From the NCBI GenBank assembly GCA_902619495.1, contig CACNEM010000001.1, positions 92,259 through 156,258 of the forward strand: a DNA stretch of 64,000 bases, given 5' to 3'. The notes under the pieces are model-generated. The model searched no databases. It was not told where the DNA came from and was given only the letters and a program-made list of their open reading frames with translations. The DNA is from an uncultured Pelagibacteraceae bacterium (GTDB lineage Bacteria > Pseudomonadota > Alphaproteobacteria > Pelagibacterales > Pelagibacteraceae). A program made the position numbers and the translations under genes. Of this stretch, positions 20,064-29,376 are shown in pieces; positions within the stretch are counted from its first letter, which is position 1, and each line of letters starts with the position of its first letter.

Positions 20064-20716
20064 ATTAAAGCAGTTTTTTCTTTTAAGTATTTCTCAATTT
20101 CCAAAGTCAATTCTTTTTCTTTATTTTTAAAAAAATGATTTGAGTTTTTAATTTTTGAAAAGATTACTTCTACACCTTTTTGATTTTTAATTCTATTATC
20201 TAATTCTATAATACTCTCTTTAGTAACTAATTCATCATTATCGCTATAAACTACTTGACCAGAAGTAGGGCAAGGAGCTAAAAAAGAAAAGTCATAGACA
20301 TTTGGTTGAGGTGAAACTGCAATAAAATTATTTACTTCAGGTCTTCTCATGATTAATTGCATACAAATCAAAGACCCAAAAGAAAATCCTGAAACCCAGC
20401 ACTGACTATAATCAAGATTTTGTCTTTCTATCCAGTCAAGTGCTGCTGCAGCATCAGATAACTCTCCTTGCCCATTATCAAAAACTCCATCACTTTTGCC
20501 TACACCTCTAAAATTTACTTTAATTACTGAAAAACCATTTTCTAAAAAAATATTATACATTAACTGAACTATTCTATTATTCATTGTTCCACCGTACTGA
20601 GGATGCGGATGAAGAACTATTGCAACAGGAGAACCAAATTTTGGATTTTTGTAATACTTCGCTTCAAGTCTTCCAGCAGGCCCAGGTATAAAAATTTCTA
20701 AACTTTTTGGCTTCAT
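20060..20716 (-). CDS. Alpha/beta hydrolase, small dienelactone-hydrolase-like type
   Basis: A 218-residue alpha/beta hydrolase. It shows the conserved IVLHPHPQYGGTMNN oxyanion region, VNFRGVGKSDG, and the nucleophile elbow GFSFGS with Ser near residue 113; an Asp in YSDNDELV and a His in NSNHFF could complete the triad. Such proteins are widespread in Proteobacteria without an assigned substrate. It has no Shine-Dalgarno; the upstream bases form a Fur-box-like sequence instead. Confidence 0.8.
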   Translation of the reverse strand: MKPKSLEIFIPGPAGRLEAKYYKNPKFGSPVAIVLHPHPQYGGTMNNRIVQLMYNIFLENGFSVIKVNFRGVGKSDGVFDNGQGELSDAAAALDWIERQNLDYSQCWVSGFSFGSLICMQLIMRRPEVNNFIAVSPQPNVYDFSFLAPCPTSGQVVYSDNDELVTKESIIELDNRIKNQKGVEVIFSKIKNSNHFFKNKEKELTLEIEKYLKEKTALI

Positions 20717-20720
20717 ACTT

Positions 20721-20739
20721 GATAATGATTATTATTAAA
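20721..20739. promoter_or_regulatory. Fur-box-like sequence upstream of the Suf operon
   Basis: The 19 bases starting GATAATGAT match the classical Fur consensus at 15 of 19 positions by my count. It lies 4 bases upstream of the hydrolase start and about 110 bases upstream of iscR. The AT-rich background weakens the call. The same TTGATAATGATT 12-mer recurs at 40629-40640. Confidence 0.3.
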
Positions 20740-20790
20740 AAAAAAAGTACTGAGTTATAGCACGTTTTTATGCGACAAATATTTTTTTTT

Positions 20791-20815
20791 AATCCTGACT
20801 AAAAGAGTAGGATTT
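20791..20815. promoter_or_regulatory. IscR type-1-like operator
   Basis: An imperfect dyad (left arm ATCCTGACT, right arm AGTAGGAT, separated by AAAAG) matches 19 of 25 positions of the E. coli IscR type-1 consensus by my count. It lies 33 bases before the ATG of the Rrf2-family gene that heads the Suf operon, where autoregulation by an Fe-S-loaded IscR would be expected. A TAATAC at 20831-20836 could be the -10, placing the operator over the -35. Confidence 0.6.
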
Positions 20816-20847
20816 AAGCAAAAACTATTGTAATACAACATTAAATT

Positions 20848-21258
20848 ATGAGATTAACAAATAAAGGCCGATATGCAGTTATGGCAATGGCAGACTTAGC
20901 ATCAAATGCTAATGATGGTCCTATAAGTCTTACTGAAATATCGATAAGACAAAATATTTCATTGGCTTACTTAGAGCAAATTTTTTTAAAACTTAAAAAT
21001 AACAAGTTAGTAAAAAGCTCAAGAGGAGCTAATGGAGGATATGTGCTGGAAAAGCCAGCCTCAGAAATAAAGTTATCTAATATAATTTTTGCTGTAGATG
21101 AAGAAGTCAAAACTTTAAACTGTAAAAAAAATTCAAAAAAAGGATGTAATAATAAGTCAACCAAATGTATTACTCACAACCTATGGGATCAATTAGATCA
21201 GCATATTAATGGTTTTTTTGAAAAAGTAAAACTACAAGATTTAACGAAACTAAATTAA
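20848..21258 (+). CDS. iscR: Rrf2-family Fe-S cluster regulator, IscR type
   Basis: A 136-residue transcription factor, full length for the family. The N-terminal winged helix ([48 protein letters not shown]) is typical. The Fe-S ligand set is intact as Cys92, Cys100, Cys107 and His110 (CITHNLW); the first two cysteines are spaced by seven residues rather than the five of E. coli IscR. As first gene of the Suf operon, behind an IscR-like operator and 5 bases before sufB, it most likely senses Fe-S status and represses the operon. Confidence 0.92.
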   Translation: MRLTNKGRYAVMAMADLASNANDGPISLTEISIRQNISLAYLEQIFLKLKNNKLVKSSRGANGGYVLEKPASEIKLSNIIFAVDEEVKTLNCKKNSKKGCNNKSTKCITHNLWDQLDQHINGFFEKVKLQDLTKLN

Positions 21259-21263
21259 AGATT

Positions 21264-22697
21264 ATGAAAAGTGGAGAGCTAAAAAATCAAGAATATAAGT
21301 ACGGATTTTCGACCGACATTGAAAACTTCAAAGCTCCAAAAGGACTTTCAGAAAAAACTATAAAATTTATTTCTGAATTAAAAAAGGAACCTAAGTGGAT
21401 GCTTGATTGGAGATTGAAAGCATATAATAGACTTAAGGTTTTAAAAGAGCCAAATTGGCAAAAACCTAAATATCCAAAAATAAATTATCAGGACTTATAT
21501 TATTATTCTGCTCCAAAAAGCATGAAAGAAAAACCAAAAAGTTTAGATGAAGTTGATCCAAAACTTATTGATACATACAATAAACTAGGTATTCCTTTGA
21601 ATGAACAAAAAAGATTGAGTGGTGTAGCAGTTGATGCAGTTTTTGACTCAGTTTCAGTAGCAACAACTTTTAAAGGTGAGCTTGATAAAAAGGGAATAAT
21701 TTTTTGTCCTATTTCTGAAGCAATTCAAAAACATCCAGAATTAGTAAAAAAATATCTTGGTTCTGTTATTCCTATTAGTGATCATTATTTTGCAACACTA
21801 AACTCAGCCGTATTTACTGATGGTTCTTTTGTATACATACCACCAAACACAAGATGTCCTATGGAACTTTCAACATACTTTAGAATTAATGCATCTGAGA
21901 CTGGTCAATTTGAAAGAACTTTAATTATTGCAGATAAAGGAAGTTATGTTAGTTATTTGGAGGGCTGCACAGCTCCCATGAGAGATGAAAATCAATTACA
22001 TGCAGCTAATGTTGAATTAGTAGCTTTGGATGATGCAGAAATAAAATATTCTACAGTTCAAAATTGGTACCCTGGTGATAAGGACGGGGTAGGTGGTATC
22101 TATAATTTTGTGACTAAAAGAGGGGCATGTAGAGGTAAAAACTCAAAAATATCATGGACACAAGTTGAGACGGGATCCGCTATAACTTGGAAATACCCTA
22201 GCTGTATTTTACAAGGCGATAATTCTGTTGGTGAATTTTATTCAATAGCTATTACTAACAATCATCAAAAAGCAGATACTGGTACCAAAATGATTCACTT
22301 AGGAAAAAATACAAAAAGTAAAATTATTTCAAAAGGAATTTCTGCAGGTCAAGCCGACAACACATATAGAGGACTTGTAGACATTGGTTCTAGAGCTAAA
22401 AATTCTAGAAATTACACTCAATGTGACTCTCTTTTAATGGGTAACAAGTGTGGAGCTCACACTGTGCCTTATATTAAAAATAAAAATTCATCTTCGACCG
22501 TAGAACACGAAGCTACAACATCTAAAATTAACGAAGATCAATTATTTTATTGCAATCAAAGAGGGCTGAACCAGGAAGAAGCAGTAAGTCTTATAGTAAA
22601 TGGTTTCTGTAAAGAAGTATTGCAGCAACTTCCCATGGAATTTGCAGTAGAGGCACAAAAATTAGTATCCATTAGCCTGGAGGGGAGTGTTGGTTAA
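21264..22697 (+). CDS. sufB: Fe-S cluster assembly scaffold SufB
   Basis: Core scaffold of the SufBCD complex, 477 residues. Recognisable blocks are [69 protein letters not shown]-type region ([12 protein letters not shown]) and the C-terminal [25 protein letters not shown] with the conserved Cys and Glu residues. The stop overlaps the sufC start in TAATG, one of several such couplings in the operon. Confidence 0.97.
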   Translation: MKSGELKNQEYKYGFSTDIENFKAPKGLSEKTIKFISELKKEPKWMLDWRLKAYNRLKVLKEPNWQKPKYPKINYQDLYYYSAPKSMKEKPKSLDEVDPKLIDTYNKLGIPLNEQKRLSGVAVDAVFDSVSVATTFKGELDKKGIIFCPISEAIQKHPELVKKYLGSVIPISDHYFATLNSAVFTDGSFVYIPPNTRCPMELSTYFRINASETGQFERTLIIADKGSYVSYLEGCTAPMRDENQLHAANVELVALDDAEIKYSTVQNWYPGDKDGVGGIYNFVTKRGACRGKNSKISWTQVETGSAITWKYPSCILQGDNSVGEFYSIAITNNHQKADTGTKMIHLGKNTKSKIISKGISAGQADNTYRGLVDIGSRAKNSRNYTQCDSLLMGNKCGAHTVPYIKNKNSSSTVEHEATTSKINEDQLFYCNQRGLNQEEAVSLIVNGFCKEVLQQLPMEFAVEAQKLVSISLEGSVG

Positions 22698-23431
22698 TGC
22701 TTCAATTACAAAATTTAAAAGCCTCAATTAATGATAAGTTTATTTTAAATGGATTAAATTTAGAAATAAAACCTGGAGAAGTGCATGCAATTATGGGCCC
22801 AAATGGTTCTGGAAAAAGTACTTTAGCAAATATTTTATCAGGTAAAAATGGTTATGAAGTAAGCGGAAATTTAAAGTACGAGGGTAAGAATTTGCAAGAT
22901 ATTCCAATAGAGGAACGAGCACAAAAAGGAATTTTTTTGGCATTTCAATACCCTCTGGAAATTCCAGGTGTAAATACAACTAACTTCCTTAAAACTTCAT
23001 TAAACACAATCAGGAAGGCTAAAGGAGAAAAAGAGTTGGATACTTTGACTCTTTTAAAACTTATTAAAGAGAAAGCTTCTGAATTAAACATTGATCAAAA
23101 GTTTTTATCCAGACAGCTGAATGTTGGTTTCTCAGGAGGTGAAAAAAAGAAAAATGAAATTCTTCAAATGAAACTTTTAGAACCAAAATTAGCTATTTTA
23201 GATGAGACAGACTCAGGATTAGATATCGATGCGCTAAGAATTGTTGCTGATGGAGTTAATTCTCATAAAAATAAAAAAAATGCATTTTTAATTATCACTC
23301 ATTATCAAAGATTACTTGACTATATTAAGCCAGATTTTATTCATGTTTTATCAAATGGAAAAATTATCAAAACAGGCTCTGCCGATTTAGGTCAGGAACT
23401 AGAAAAAACAGGATACGTAAATTTAAAATAA
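22697..23431 (+). CDS. sufC: Suf system ATPase SufC
   Basis: ABC-type ATPase that drives conformational change of SufB-SufD during cluster assembly; cytoplasmic, 244 residues. Walker A GPNGSGKST near residue 35, the SufC-specific signature FSGGEKKKNEILQM, Walker B LAILDETDSGLD and the H-loop ITHYQR are all present. It is coupled on both sides by one-base TAATG overlaps. Confidence 0.97.
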   Translation: MLQLQNLKASINDKFILNGLNLEIKPGEVHAIMGPNGSGKSTLANILSGKNGYEVSGNLKYEGKNLQDIPIEERAQKGIFLAFQYPLEIPGVNTTNFLKTSLNTIRKAKGEKELDTLTLLKLIKEKASELNIDQKFLSRQLNVGFSGGEKKKNEILQMKLLEPKLAILDETDSGLDIDALRIVADGVNSHKNKKNAFLIITHYQRLLDYIKPDFIHVLSNGKIIKTGSADLGQELEKTGYVNLK

Positions 23432-24672
23432 TGGATCAGCTATTCAATATAGATTTAAAAAAAATATTTACCTCTTCAGCTGAAGAAGCATTAGAAAGAA
23501 AAAAAAATTTTGATTTATTTTTAAAAACTGGTCTACCAAATAAAAAAGATGAAAATTGGAAATTTAGTGACCTGAATTTAATTATAAGTAAAAATTTTAA
23601 ACAAATTACTTTTCCTGATGATTTAAAATTTGATAAAAAAATTCAATTTATAAACGATTTTGATCATAACCACATTACTCTTATAAATGGAGTATATAAA
23701 TCTTGCGATTTAAGATTTGAAGAAAAAGACAAAGTAAAAATTGAAAGCCTAAAATCATTGGATAGTTTTGACACTGGAAAAGGTAATAATCTTTTTAATC
23801 TAAACAAAGCTTTATCTTCAGGTGGATTTAGTCTTGAGGTGCAAAAAGATTACAAATGTAAAAAACCAATCATAATTTATAATTATTTTTCATCAGATTT
23901 AGATAATAAAATTATAAATAACTCAAATCAGATTATGTTAAGTAAAAACTCCGAATTAACCCTGATAGATTATAATATTAACGAAAAAAGTAAATTCTTT
24001 AAAAATACTTTTGAAAAAATAAATGTTGGAAAAGGATCATTACTAAAAAGCATCACTATACAAAAAACAAAAAGCAATGGTTACTTTTACAAAAATATAT
24101 CAGGCACACAAGACTACAACTCAAGCTACCAAAATTTTATATTAAGTTCTGGGCTTAAATTCAATAAAATTGAAATTAATATGGATTTAGAGAAAGAAAA
24201 GAGTAGTTGCTATATCTTATCTGGATTGTGTTTGGGTAAAGAGGAACACCAAGAAATAAAAACTCAAATAAATCACTTGGCTCCTAATTGTAAAAGTTAT
24301 CAAAAAATTAAAAATGTTTTAGAAAATGACAGTATTGGGGTTTATCAAGGTAAAATATTTGTTAAAAATATTGCGCAAAAAACAGACGCATATCAACTAA
24401 GCAAAGCTCTAATTTTAGACGACCAAGCTGAATTTAATACTAAACCAGAGTTAGAAATTTATGCTGATGATGTTAAGTGTTCACATGGATCAACTTCGGG
24501 AAGTATCGATGAAGATGCTATTTATTATTTAATGACAAGAGGAATTAAATTACCAGTGGCAAAAAAACTTTTAATAAACGGTTTCTTAAACGAGATATTT
24601 GAAAATATACAAGAAGAAAAACTTAAAACTTTTCTAAAAAAAAGGATTATGGAGCAAGTTGATGGAATTTGA
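23431..24672 (+). CDS. sufD: Fe-S cluster assembly protein SufD
   Basis: Partner of SufB and SufC, needed for iron acquisition by the scaffold complex. 413 residues, with a diverged N-terminal half and the conserved beta-helix C-terminal part: GLCLGKEEHQEIKTQINHLAPNCKSYQKIKNVL, VYQGKIFVKNIAQKTDAYQ, ALILDDQAEFNTKPELEIYADDVKCSHGSTSGSIDEDAIYYL. The KCSHG motif holds the conserved His. Overlaps sufS by 11 bases. Confidence 0.96.
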   Translation: MDQLFNIDLKKIFTSSAEEALERKKNFDLFLKTGLPNKKDENWKFSDLNLIISKNFKQITFPDDLKFDKKIQFINDFDHNHITLINGVYKSCDLRFEEKDKVKIESLKSLDSFDTGKGNNLFNLNKALSSGGFSLEVQKDYKCKKPIIIYNYFSSDLDNKIINNSNQIMLSKNSELTLIDYNINEKSKFFKNTFEKINVGKGSLLKSITIQKTKSNGYFYKNISGTQDYNSSYQNFILSSGLKFNKIEINMDLEKEKSSCYILSGLCLGKEEHQEIKTQINHLAPNCKSYQKIKNVLENDSIGVYQGKIFVKNIAQKTDAYQLSKALILDDQAEFNTKPELEIYADDVKCSHGSTSGSIDEDAIYYLMTRGIKLPVAKKLLINGFLNEIFENIQEEKLKTFLKKRIMEQVDGI

Positions 24673-25879
24673 TAATATAAAATCTGATTTTCCAATTTTT
24701 AAACAAAAAATTAAAGGAAAGTCTTTGATATATCTAGATAGTGCTAATTCTTCACAAAAGCCAAAAATGGTTATAGATGAGATATCAAGATTTTATGAAA
24801 CTGAGTTTTCAAATGTTGGAAGAAGCGTTCACACATTAGCAGTTAAAGCAACTAATAAGTTTGAGGAAACAAGAGATGTGGTTAAATCCTATATTAATGC
24901 AAAACATAGAGAGGAAATTATTTTTACAAAAGGAGCTACAGAAGCAATAAATCTAGTCGCAAATACTTACGGAGAGAAATTTATAAAAGATGGTGATGAA
25001 ATTCTTGTAACTGAATTGGAGCATCACTCAAATTATGTTCCATGGCATTACTTAAGAAAAAAAAAAGGTGCAGTAATAAAATTTGCATCTGTAAATGATG
25101 ATGGAGAAATAGACATTAACGAATTTAAAAAAAATATTACTGAAAAAACTAAAATGATTGCTTTCACTCATATTTCAAATGTTACAGGCACAATCATGCC
25201 TGTAAAAAAAATTATTGATTTAGCTAAAACAAAAAATGTTCCAGTGTTAATTGATGGAACACAAGGAGCCCCTCATGCAGTTCTAGATGTGCAAGACTTA
25301 GATTGTGATTTTTATGCTATTTCATGTCACAAAATGTATGGTCCTAATGGCCTAGGTATTCTGTACGCGAAAAAAAAATGGGTTGATGAATTACCACCAT
25401 ATCAAGGTGGAGGTGGAATGATCAGTGAAGTTAAAAAAGACGAAATATCCTATGCAGAATCACCTAACAAATTTGAAGCTGGAACGATGCAAACTGCAGA
25501 TGTGGTAGCTTTTGCCAAGTCTATAAAGTTTATTCAAGATTTAGGAATTAAAAATATAGAAAACCATGAAAGCAAAATACTTGAGTATGGTTTGGAGAAA
25601 TTAAGAAAAGATAATTCTGTAAGTATTATTGGTAATCCAAAAAATAGAGCTTCTATTATATCTTTTACAATTAAAGGAATTCACCCTCACGATATAGCAA
25701 CAATTTTAGATGATGACGGAGTGGCTATAAGAGCCGGACATCACTGTTGTCAAATATTACATGACAAACTTGGAATTCCCGCATCAGCAAGAGCATCAAT
25801 TGGAGTTTACAATAACAAAGAAGATATGGAAGTTTTGTGTGAATCAATTAATAAATGTAAAAAAGTATTTCAGATCTAA
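24662..25879 (+). CDS. sufS: Cysteine desulfurase SufS
   Basis: PLP enzyme that removes sulfur from cysteine for cluster assembly. 405 residues from the ATG at 24662, which has GGAG seven bases upstream. Type II (SufS/CsdA) features: FTKGATEAINLVANTYG, TELEHHSNYVPW, the PLP lysine in AISCHKMYGPNGLGILYAKK, and the active-site cysteine loop IRAGHHCCQILH. The acceptor partner is likely SufU, encoded immediately after with no gap. Confidence 0.96.
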   Translation: MEFDNIKSDFPIFKQKIKGKSLIYLDSANSSQKPKMVIDEISRFYETEFSNVGRSVHTLAVKATNKFEETRDVVKSYINAKHREEIIFTKGATEAINLVANTYGEKFIKDGDEILVTELEHHSNYVPWHYLRKKKGAVIKFASVNDDGEIDINEFKKNITEKTKMIAFTHISNVTGTIMPVKKIIDLAKTKNVPVLIDGTQGAPHAVLDVQDLDCDFYAISCHKMYGPNGLGILYAKKKWVDELPPYQGGGGMISEVKKDEISYAESPNKFEAGTMQTADVVAFAKSIKFIQDLGIKNIENHESKILEYGLEKLRKDNSVSIIGNPKNRASIISFTIKGIHPHDIATILDDDGVAIRAGHHCCQILHDKLGIPASARASIGVYNNKEDMEVLCESINKCKKVFQI

Positions 25880-26323
25880 ATGGAATTAAAGGAATTATAT
25901 CAGGAAATAATTTTGGACCACGCTAAAAATCCGCGGAATAAAGGAAAATGTGAGGGTTATAATCACGATGCTAAAGCACATAACCCACTATGCGGAGATA
26001 AAGTGCATATTTATTTAAAACTTGAAAATGATAAAAACATCTCAGGTTTAAGTTTTGAGGGTGAGGGATGTGCAATATCTTTAGCCTCAGCATCAATTCT
26101 TACTGACACTCTAAAGGGTAAAGATTTAAATTTTTCAAAAAAAGTTACCGATGATTTTTTAAATATGTTGAAGAACAAATCAAAAATCACTTTAAATAGC
26201 TTATCGGAAGATCAGATTACAACTATATCATCGTTATCAGGTGTTCAAGAATTTCCAATGCGAATAAAATGTGCAACAATGGCATGGCATACACTTTTAT
26301 CTGCATTAAAAAAAAAAGGATGA
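25880..26323 (+). CDS. sufU: SufU-type sulfur acceptor / NifU-like protein
   Basis: A 147-residue NifU N-terminal-like protein. Its ligand residues are Cys38 and Asp40 (NPLCGDKV), Cys64 (GEGCAIS) and Cys131 (RIKCATMAW), with the SufU-type insert between the last two. In SufU these hold zinc and accept persulfide from SufS. No sufE is present in this operon, so this is the expected SufS partner. It directly follows the sufS stop. Confidence 0.93.
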   Translation: MELKELYQEIILDHAKNPRNKGKCEGYNHDAKAHNPLCGDKVHIYLKLENDKNISGLSFEGEGCAISLASASILTDTLKGKDLNFSKKVTDDFLNMLKNKSKITLNSLSEDQITTISSLSGVQEFPMRIKCATMAWHTLLSALKKKG

Positions 26324-26330
26324 GATAATA

Positions 26331-26633
26331 ATGACTGATTTAAAAGAAAAAATAATTTCTGAAATTAAGAAAATTTATGATCCAGAAATTCCAGTTAATA
26401 TTTATGAATTAGGCCTAATATACAAAATTGAAGTAAATGAGGAAAATAAAGTAATAATAGAAATGACCCTGACTTCACCTAACTGTCCAGTGGCTGAAAG
26501 TTTGCCAAATTCTGTTAAAGAGAATATATTAAAGATAGATGAGGTTAATGAAGTTGATTTAAAACTAGTATGGGATCCACCTTGGAGTAAAGATAAAATG
26601 TCAGAAATGGCTAAATTAGAATTAAATTTATGA
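26331..26633 (+). CDS. sufT: SufT / MIP18-family (DUF59) Fe-S maturation factor
   Basis: A 100-residue MIP18-fold protein. The family signature DPEIPVNIYELGLIYKIEV, the TLTSPNCPVAESLP loop with a conserved Cys, and the C-terminal VWDPPWSKDKMSEMAKLEL are clear. SufT is reported to help mature Fe-S proteins under high demand. It overlaps the next gene by four bases (ATGA). Confidence 0.93.
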   Translation: MTDLKEKIISEIKKIYDPEIPVNIYELGLIYKIEVNEENKVIIEMTLTSPNCPVAESLPNSVKENILKIDEVNEVDLKLVWDPPWSKDKMSEMAKLELNL

Positions 26634-26965
26634 GTGAACAGGTCATTAAATTAACAAAAAATGCAGCAGAAAGAATTAAAAAAATTATGTCTAATGCTGA
26701 AAACTCTGCTATAGGGGTTAGAATTGGCGTAAAGTCAGGCGGATGTGCTGGAATGTCTTATATAATGGAGTATGCAAAAGAAGTTAGATCGAACGAAGAA
26801 GTTATAGATGATAAGGGAGTTAAAGTTCTTATAGATCCAAAAGCTATTATGTATTTGTTAGGGACTGAAATGGATTACAAAAAAGAGAAATTTTCATCGC
26901 AATTTGTTTTCAAAAATCCTAACGAAACAGAACGTTGTGGTTGCGGCGAGTCTTTTAAAGTTTAA
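26630..26965 (+). CDS. sufA: A-type Fe-S carrier (HesB/IscA family)
   Basis: Carrier delivering clusters to target proteins, 111 residues. The three conserved cysteines appear in KSGGCAGMSY and at the C-terminal ERCGCGESF. It ends the Suf operon. I use sufA from position; it could equally be called iscA or erpA. Its stop and the glnA stop share TTAA (26962-26965). Confidence 0.93.
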   Translation: MSEQVIKLTKNAAERIKKIMSNAENSAIGVRIGVKSGGCAGMSYIMEYAKEVRSNEEVIDDKGVKVLIDPKAIMYLLGTEMDYKKEKFSSQFVFKNPNETERCGCGESFKV

Positions 26966-28368
26966 CCACTATAATACATTTGAAACTCTATTGGATGAGG
27001 TGTGTGCTCAAAGTTATAAATTTCTTGAAACTTTAATTCTATATATGCATCAATTTGATCATCAGTAAATACTCCTCCCTCTGTTAAGAACTTTCTATCC
27101 TTATCGAGGTTTTGCATAGCTTCTCTTAAAGAACCACAAACAGTTGGTAATTTTTTTACTTCGTCCTCAGACAGTGAATATAAGTCTTGGTCAAATGCTT
27201 TACCAGGATCGATCTTATTTTTTATACCATCAATACCCGCCATTAACATTGAAGCAAAAGTTAAATAAGGATTACCAGCTGCATCTGGAAATCTTATTTC
27301 CATTCTCGCAGCTTTCGGATTCATTATTACTGGGATTCTACAAGATGCGGATCTATTTCTTGCTGAATAAGCTAAGATTACTGGTGCTTCAAAACCTGGA
27401 ATTAGACGTTTATAACTATTTGTTGTTGCGTTTGAAAATGCGTTGATTGCTTTAGCGTGTTTTAAAATTCCACCAATATAGTATAAAGCTTCTTTGGATA
27501 ATCCTGCATACTCTTTACCCATAAAAACTGGAGTGTTACCTTTCCATATAGATTGATGACAGTGCATTCCAGAACCGTTGTCACCTTTTACTGGTTTAGG
27601 CATAAAAGTTGCTGTCTTTCCAAAAGAGTGTGTAACCATTTGAACAGCATATTTATATAGCTGTACATTATCAGCCATATTTGTCAAAGTACCAAAGTAC
27701 ATCCCTAATTCATGTTGACTAGGTGCTACCTCGTGGTGGTGTTTTTCAACTTTTACACCCATATCTTTAAGAGCTTTTAAATACTCTCCACGCATATCTT
27801 GAGCACTATCTACTGGTGGTACAGGAAAGTAACCACCTTTAATTCCTGGTCTATGACCCATGTTACCATTTTCATATTTTTTACCTGTATTGTAAGGACC
27901 TTCAGAACTATCTATACTAAAACTAGTTTCATTCATATCGTTTTTAAATCTTACGTCATCAAAAACAAAGAATTCTGGCTCTGGCCCAAAATAAGATTTA
28001 TCTCCTATACCTGATTTTTTTAAATATGCTTCTGCTTTTTTTGCAGTTCCCCTTGGATCTCTTCCATATGGATCTTTTTTTACAGCATCTAAAATATCGC
28101 AAAATATATTTACAGTTGGATGTGAGTTAAAAGGATCAATTATTGGTCTGTCTAAATCAGGTTTTAAAATCATGTCTGACTCATTAATAGCCTTCCATCC
28201 AGCTATAGATGAACCATCAAAAAATACTCCATTGCTTAACATATCTTCATCAACAACTGTTGAATCTATAGTTAGATGTTGAAGTTTACCCTTAGGATCG
28301 GTAAATCTTAAATCCACAAATTCAACTTGTTTGTCTTTGATAAGCTTTAGAACATCTTTTGAACTCAT
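26962..28368 (-). CDS. glnA: Glutamine synthetase, type I
   Basis: Condenses glutamate and ammonia into glutamine. 468 residues, GSI-beta length. Active-site blocks include VDLRFTDPKGKLQH, FDGSSIAGWKAINESDM, GPEPEFFVFD, HHHEVAPSQHELG, GMHCHQSIWK and RNRSASCRIP. The adenylylation-type tyrosine is at position 397 (DQDLYSLSEDE), exactly as in E. coli, so control by GlnE adenylylation is likely. The gene has a strong Shine-Dalgarno but I saw no convincing promoter in the 119-base upstream gap; AGTATA at 28427-28432 reads TATACT on the minus strand. Confidence 0.97.
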   Translation of the reverse strand: MSSKDVLKLIKDKQVEFVDLRFTDPKGKLQHLTIDSTVVDEDMLSNGVFFDGSSIAGWKAINESDMILKPDLDRPIIDPFNSHPTVNIFCDILDAVKKDPYGRDPRGTAKKAEAYLKKSGIGDKSYFGPEPEFFVFDDVRFKNDMNETSFSIDSSEGPYNTGKKYENGNMGHRPGIKGGYFPVPPVDSAQDMRGEYLKALKDMGVKVEKHHHEVAPSQHELGMYFGTLTNMADNVQLYKYAVQMVTHSFGKTATFMPKPVKGDNGSGMHCHQSIWKGNTPVFMGKEYAGLSKEALYYIGGILKHAKAINAFSNATTNSYKRLIPGFEAPVILAYSARNRSASCRIPVIMNPKAARMEIRFPDAAGNPYLTFASMLMAGIDGIKNKIDPGKAFDQDLYSLSEDEVKKLPTVCGSLREAMQNLDKDRKFLTEGGVFTDDQIDAYIELKFQEIYNFEHTPHPIEFQMYYSG

Positions 28369-28372
28369 TTTG

Positions 28373-28378
28373 CTCCTT
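28373..28378 (-). promoter_or_regulatory. Shine-Dalgarno of glnA
   Basis: On the minus strand this reads AAGGAG, four bases before the ATG (28368). It is one of the best ribosome-binding sites in a window where many genes have none. Confidence 0.7.
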
Positions 28379-28487
28379 TAATCATTATTATTAACTGAGC
28401 GGAACATATATAAGGATGTCTTTTAGAGTATAATTAAAAATATATATCAGCTATGCACTTATTACATACATACACTTATAACTTGAA

Positions 28488-29375
28488 ATGAGAGAAGCTA
28501 AGAGCATTGATCTAGCTTTATTATTCTTATTAGCAATTATTTGGGGATCGTCTTTTTTTAATATAAAAATTGCTACCTATTCTTATGAACCAATTACATT
28601 GGCATTAGTTAGAGTAATATTTGCGAGTATACCTTTATTGATCTTATGTAAATATAAGAACATTAAAATAGAGGCATTCGGTAGCGGATGGAATTGGTAT
28701 GCTCTTATTGGTTTATGTAATATAGCAATACCTTTTGTTTTGATTGCAATAGGTACAGCAAAAATAAATAGTTATCTTGCAGCGATATTAATGAGTACTA
28801 CTCCACTAAGCGGGTCAATACTTGCACATTTTTTTACAAAAGATGAAAAACTTTCTTATAAAAAATCTTTTGGAGTATTAATTGGTTTTGGTGGAATTAT
28901 ATTATTATTCTTTGATAAATTGATAATTAATAGTGAAAATTATATTTATGCCCTCATAACTATTTTAGGATCAACATTTTATTGTATAGGTGGCTTATTG
29001 ACTCTTAAAATAAGAGAGAAGAAAAATGAGAATGTTACAACTTCAACAACTTTATGGTCAGTTATTTTTCTAACCCCTTTATCATTAGCAATTGAAACAC
29101 CTTGGAACTCTAATCCTACTTTATCTTCAACTTTATCATTATTATATTTAGGTATAATTGCTACAGGTTTAGCTTGGTTAATTAGATTCAGAATTTTAAC
29201 AGTTAATGGTTTAGTTTTTCAAACACAGGTAGCGTATTTAATTCCTATTTTTGGGATTATTTTTGGATATTTTTTAATGGATGAAATTATTACGTGGAGA
29301 GTTTTAGTTTCATTAGTTATAATTCTAACAGGAATATATATTTTTAAAAAAAATAATAAAGGTCAACACAATTAA
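28488..29375 (+). CDS. EamA/DMT-family transporter
   Basis: An integral membrane protein of 295 residues with about ten hydrophobic segments arranged as two five-helix EamA repeats. The first repeat opens LLFLLAIIWGSSFFNIKIATYSYEPITLALVRVIFASIPLLIL, with the WGSSF signature; the second carries ATGLAWLIRFRIL and QTQVAYLIPIFGIIFGYFLMDE. It is probably an exporter or carrier of small metabolites in the inner membrane; substrate cannot be told from sequence. It ends one base before the next gene. Confidence 0.88.
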   Translation: MREAKSIDLALLFLLAIIWGSSFFNIKIATYSYEPITLALVRVIFASIPLLILCKYKNIKIEAFGSGWNWYALIGLCNIAIPFVLIAIGTAKINSYLAAILMSTTPLSGSILAHFFTKDEKLSYKKSFGVLIGFGGIILLFFDKLIINSENYIYALITILGSTFYCIGGLLTLKIREKKNENVTTSTTLWSVIFLTPLSLAIETPWNSNPTLSSTLSLLYLGIIATGLAWLIRFRILTVNGLVFQTQVAYLIPIFGIIFGYFLMDEIITWRVLVSLVIILTGIYIFKKNNKGQHN

Positions 29376-29376
29376 C

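Noticed and set aside
28369-28487. Sigma-54/NtrC-type promoter for glnA
   Set aside because: No GG-N10-GC core or paired NtrC sites were found; only a weak TATACT on the minus strand.
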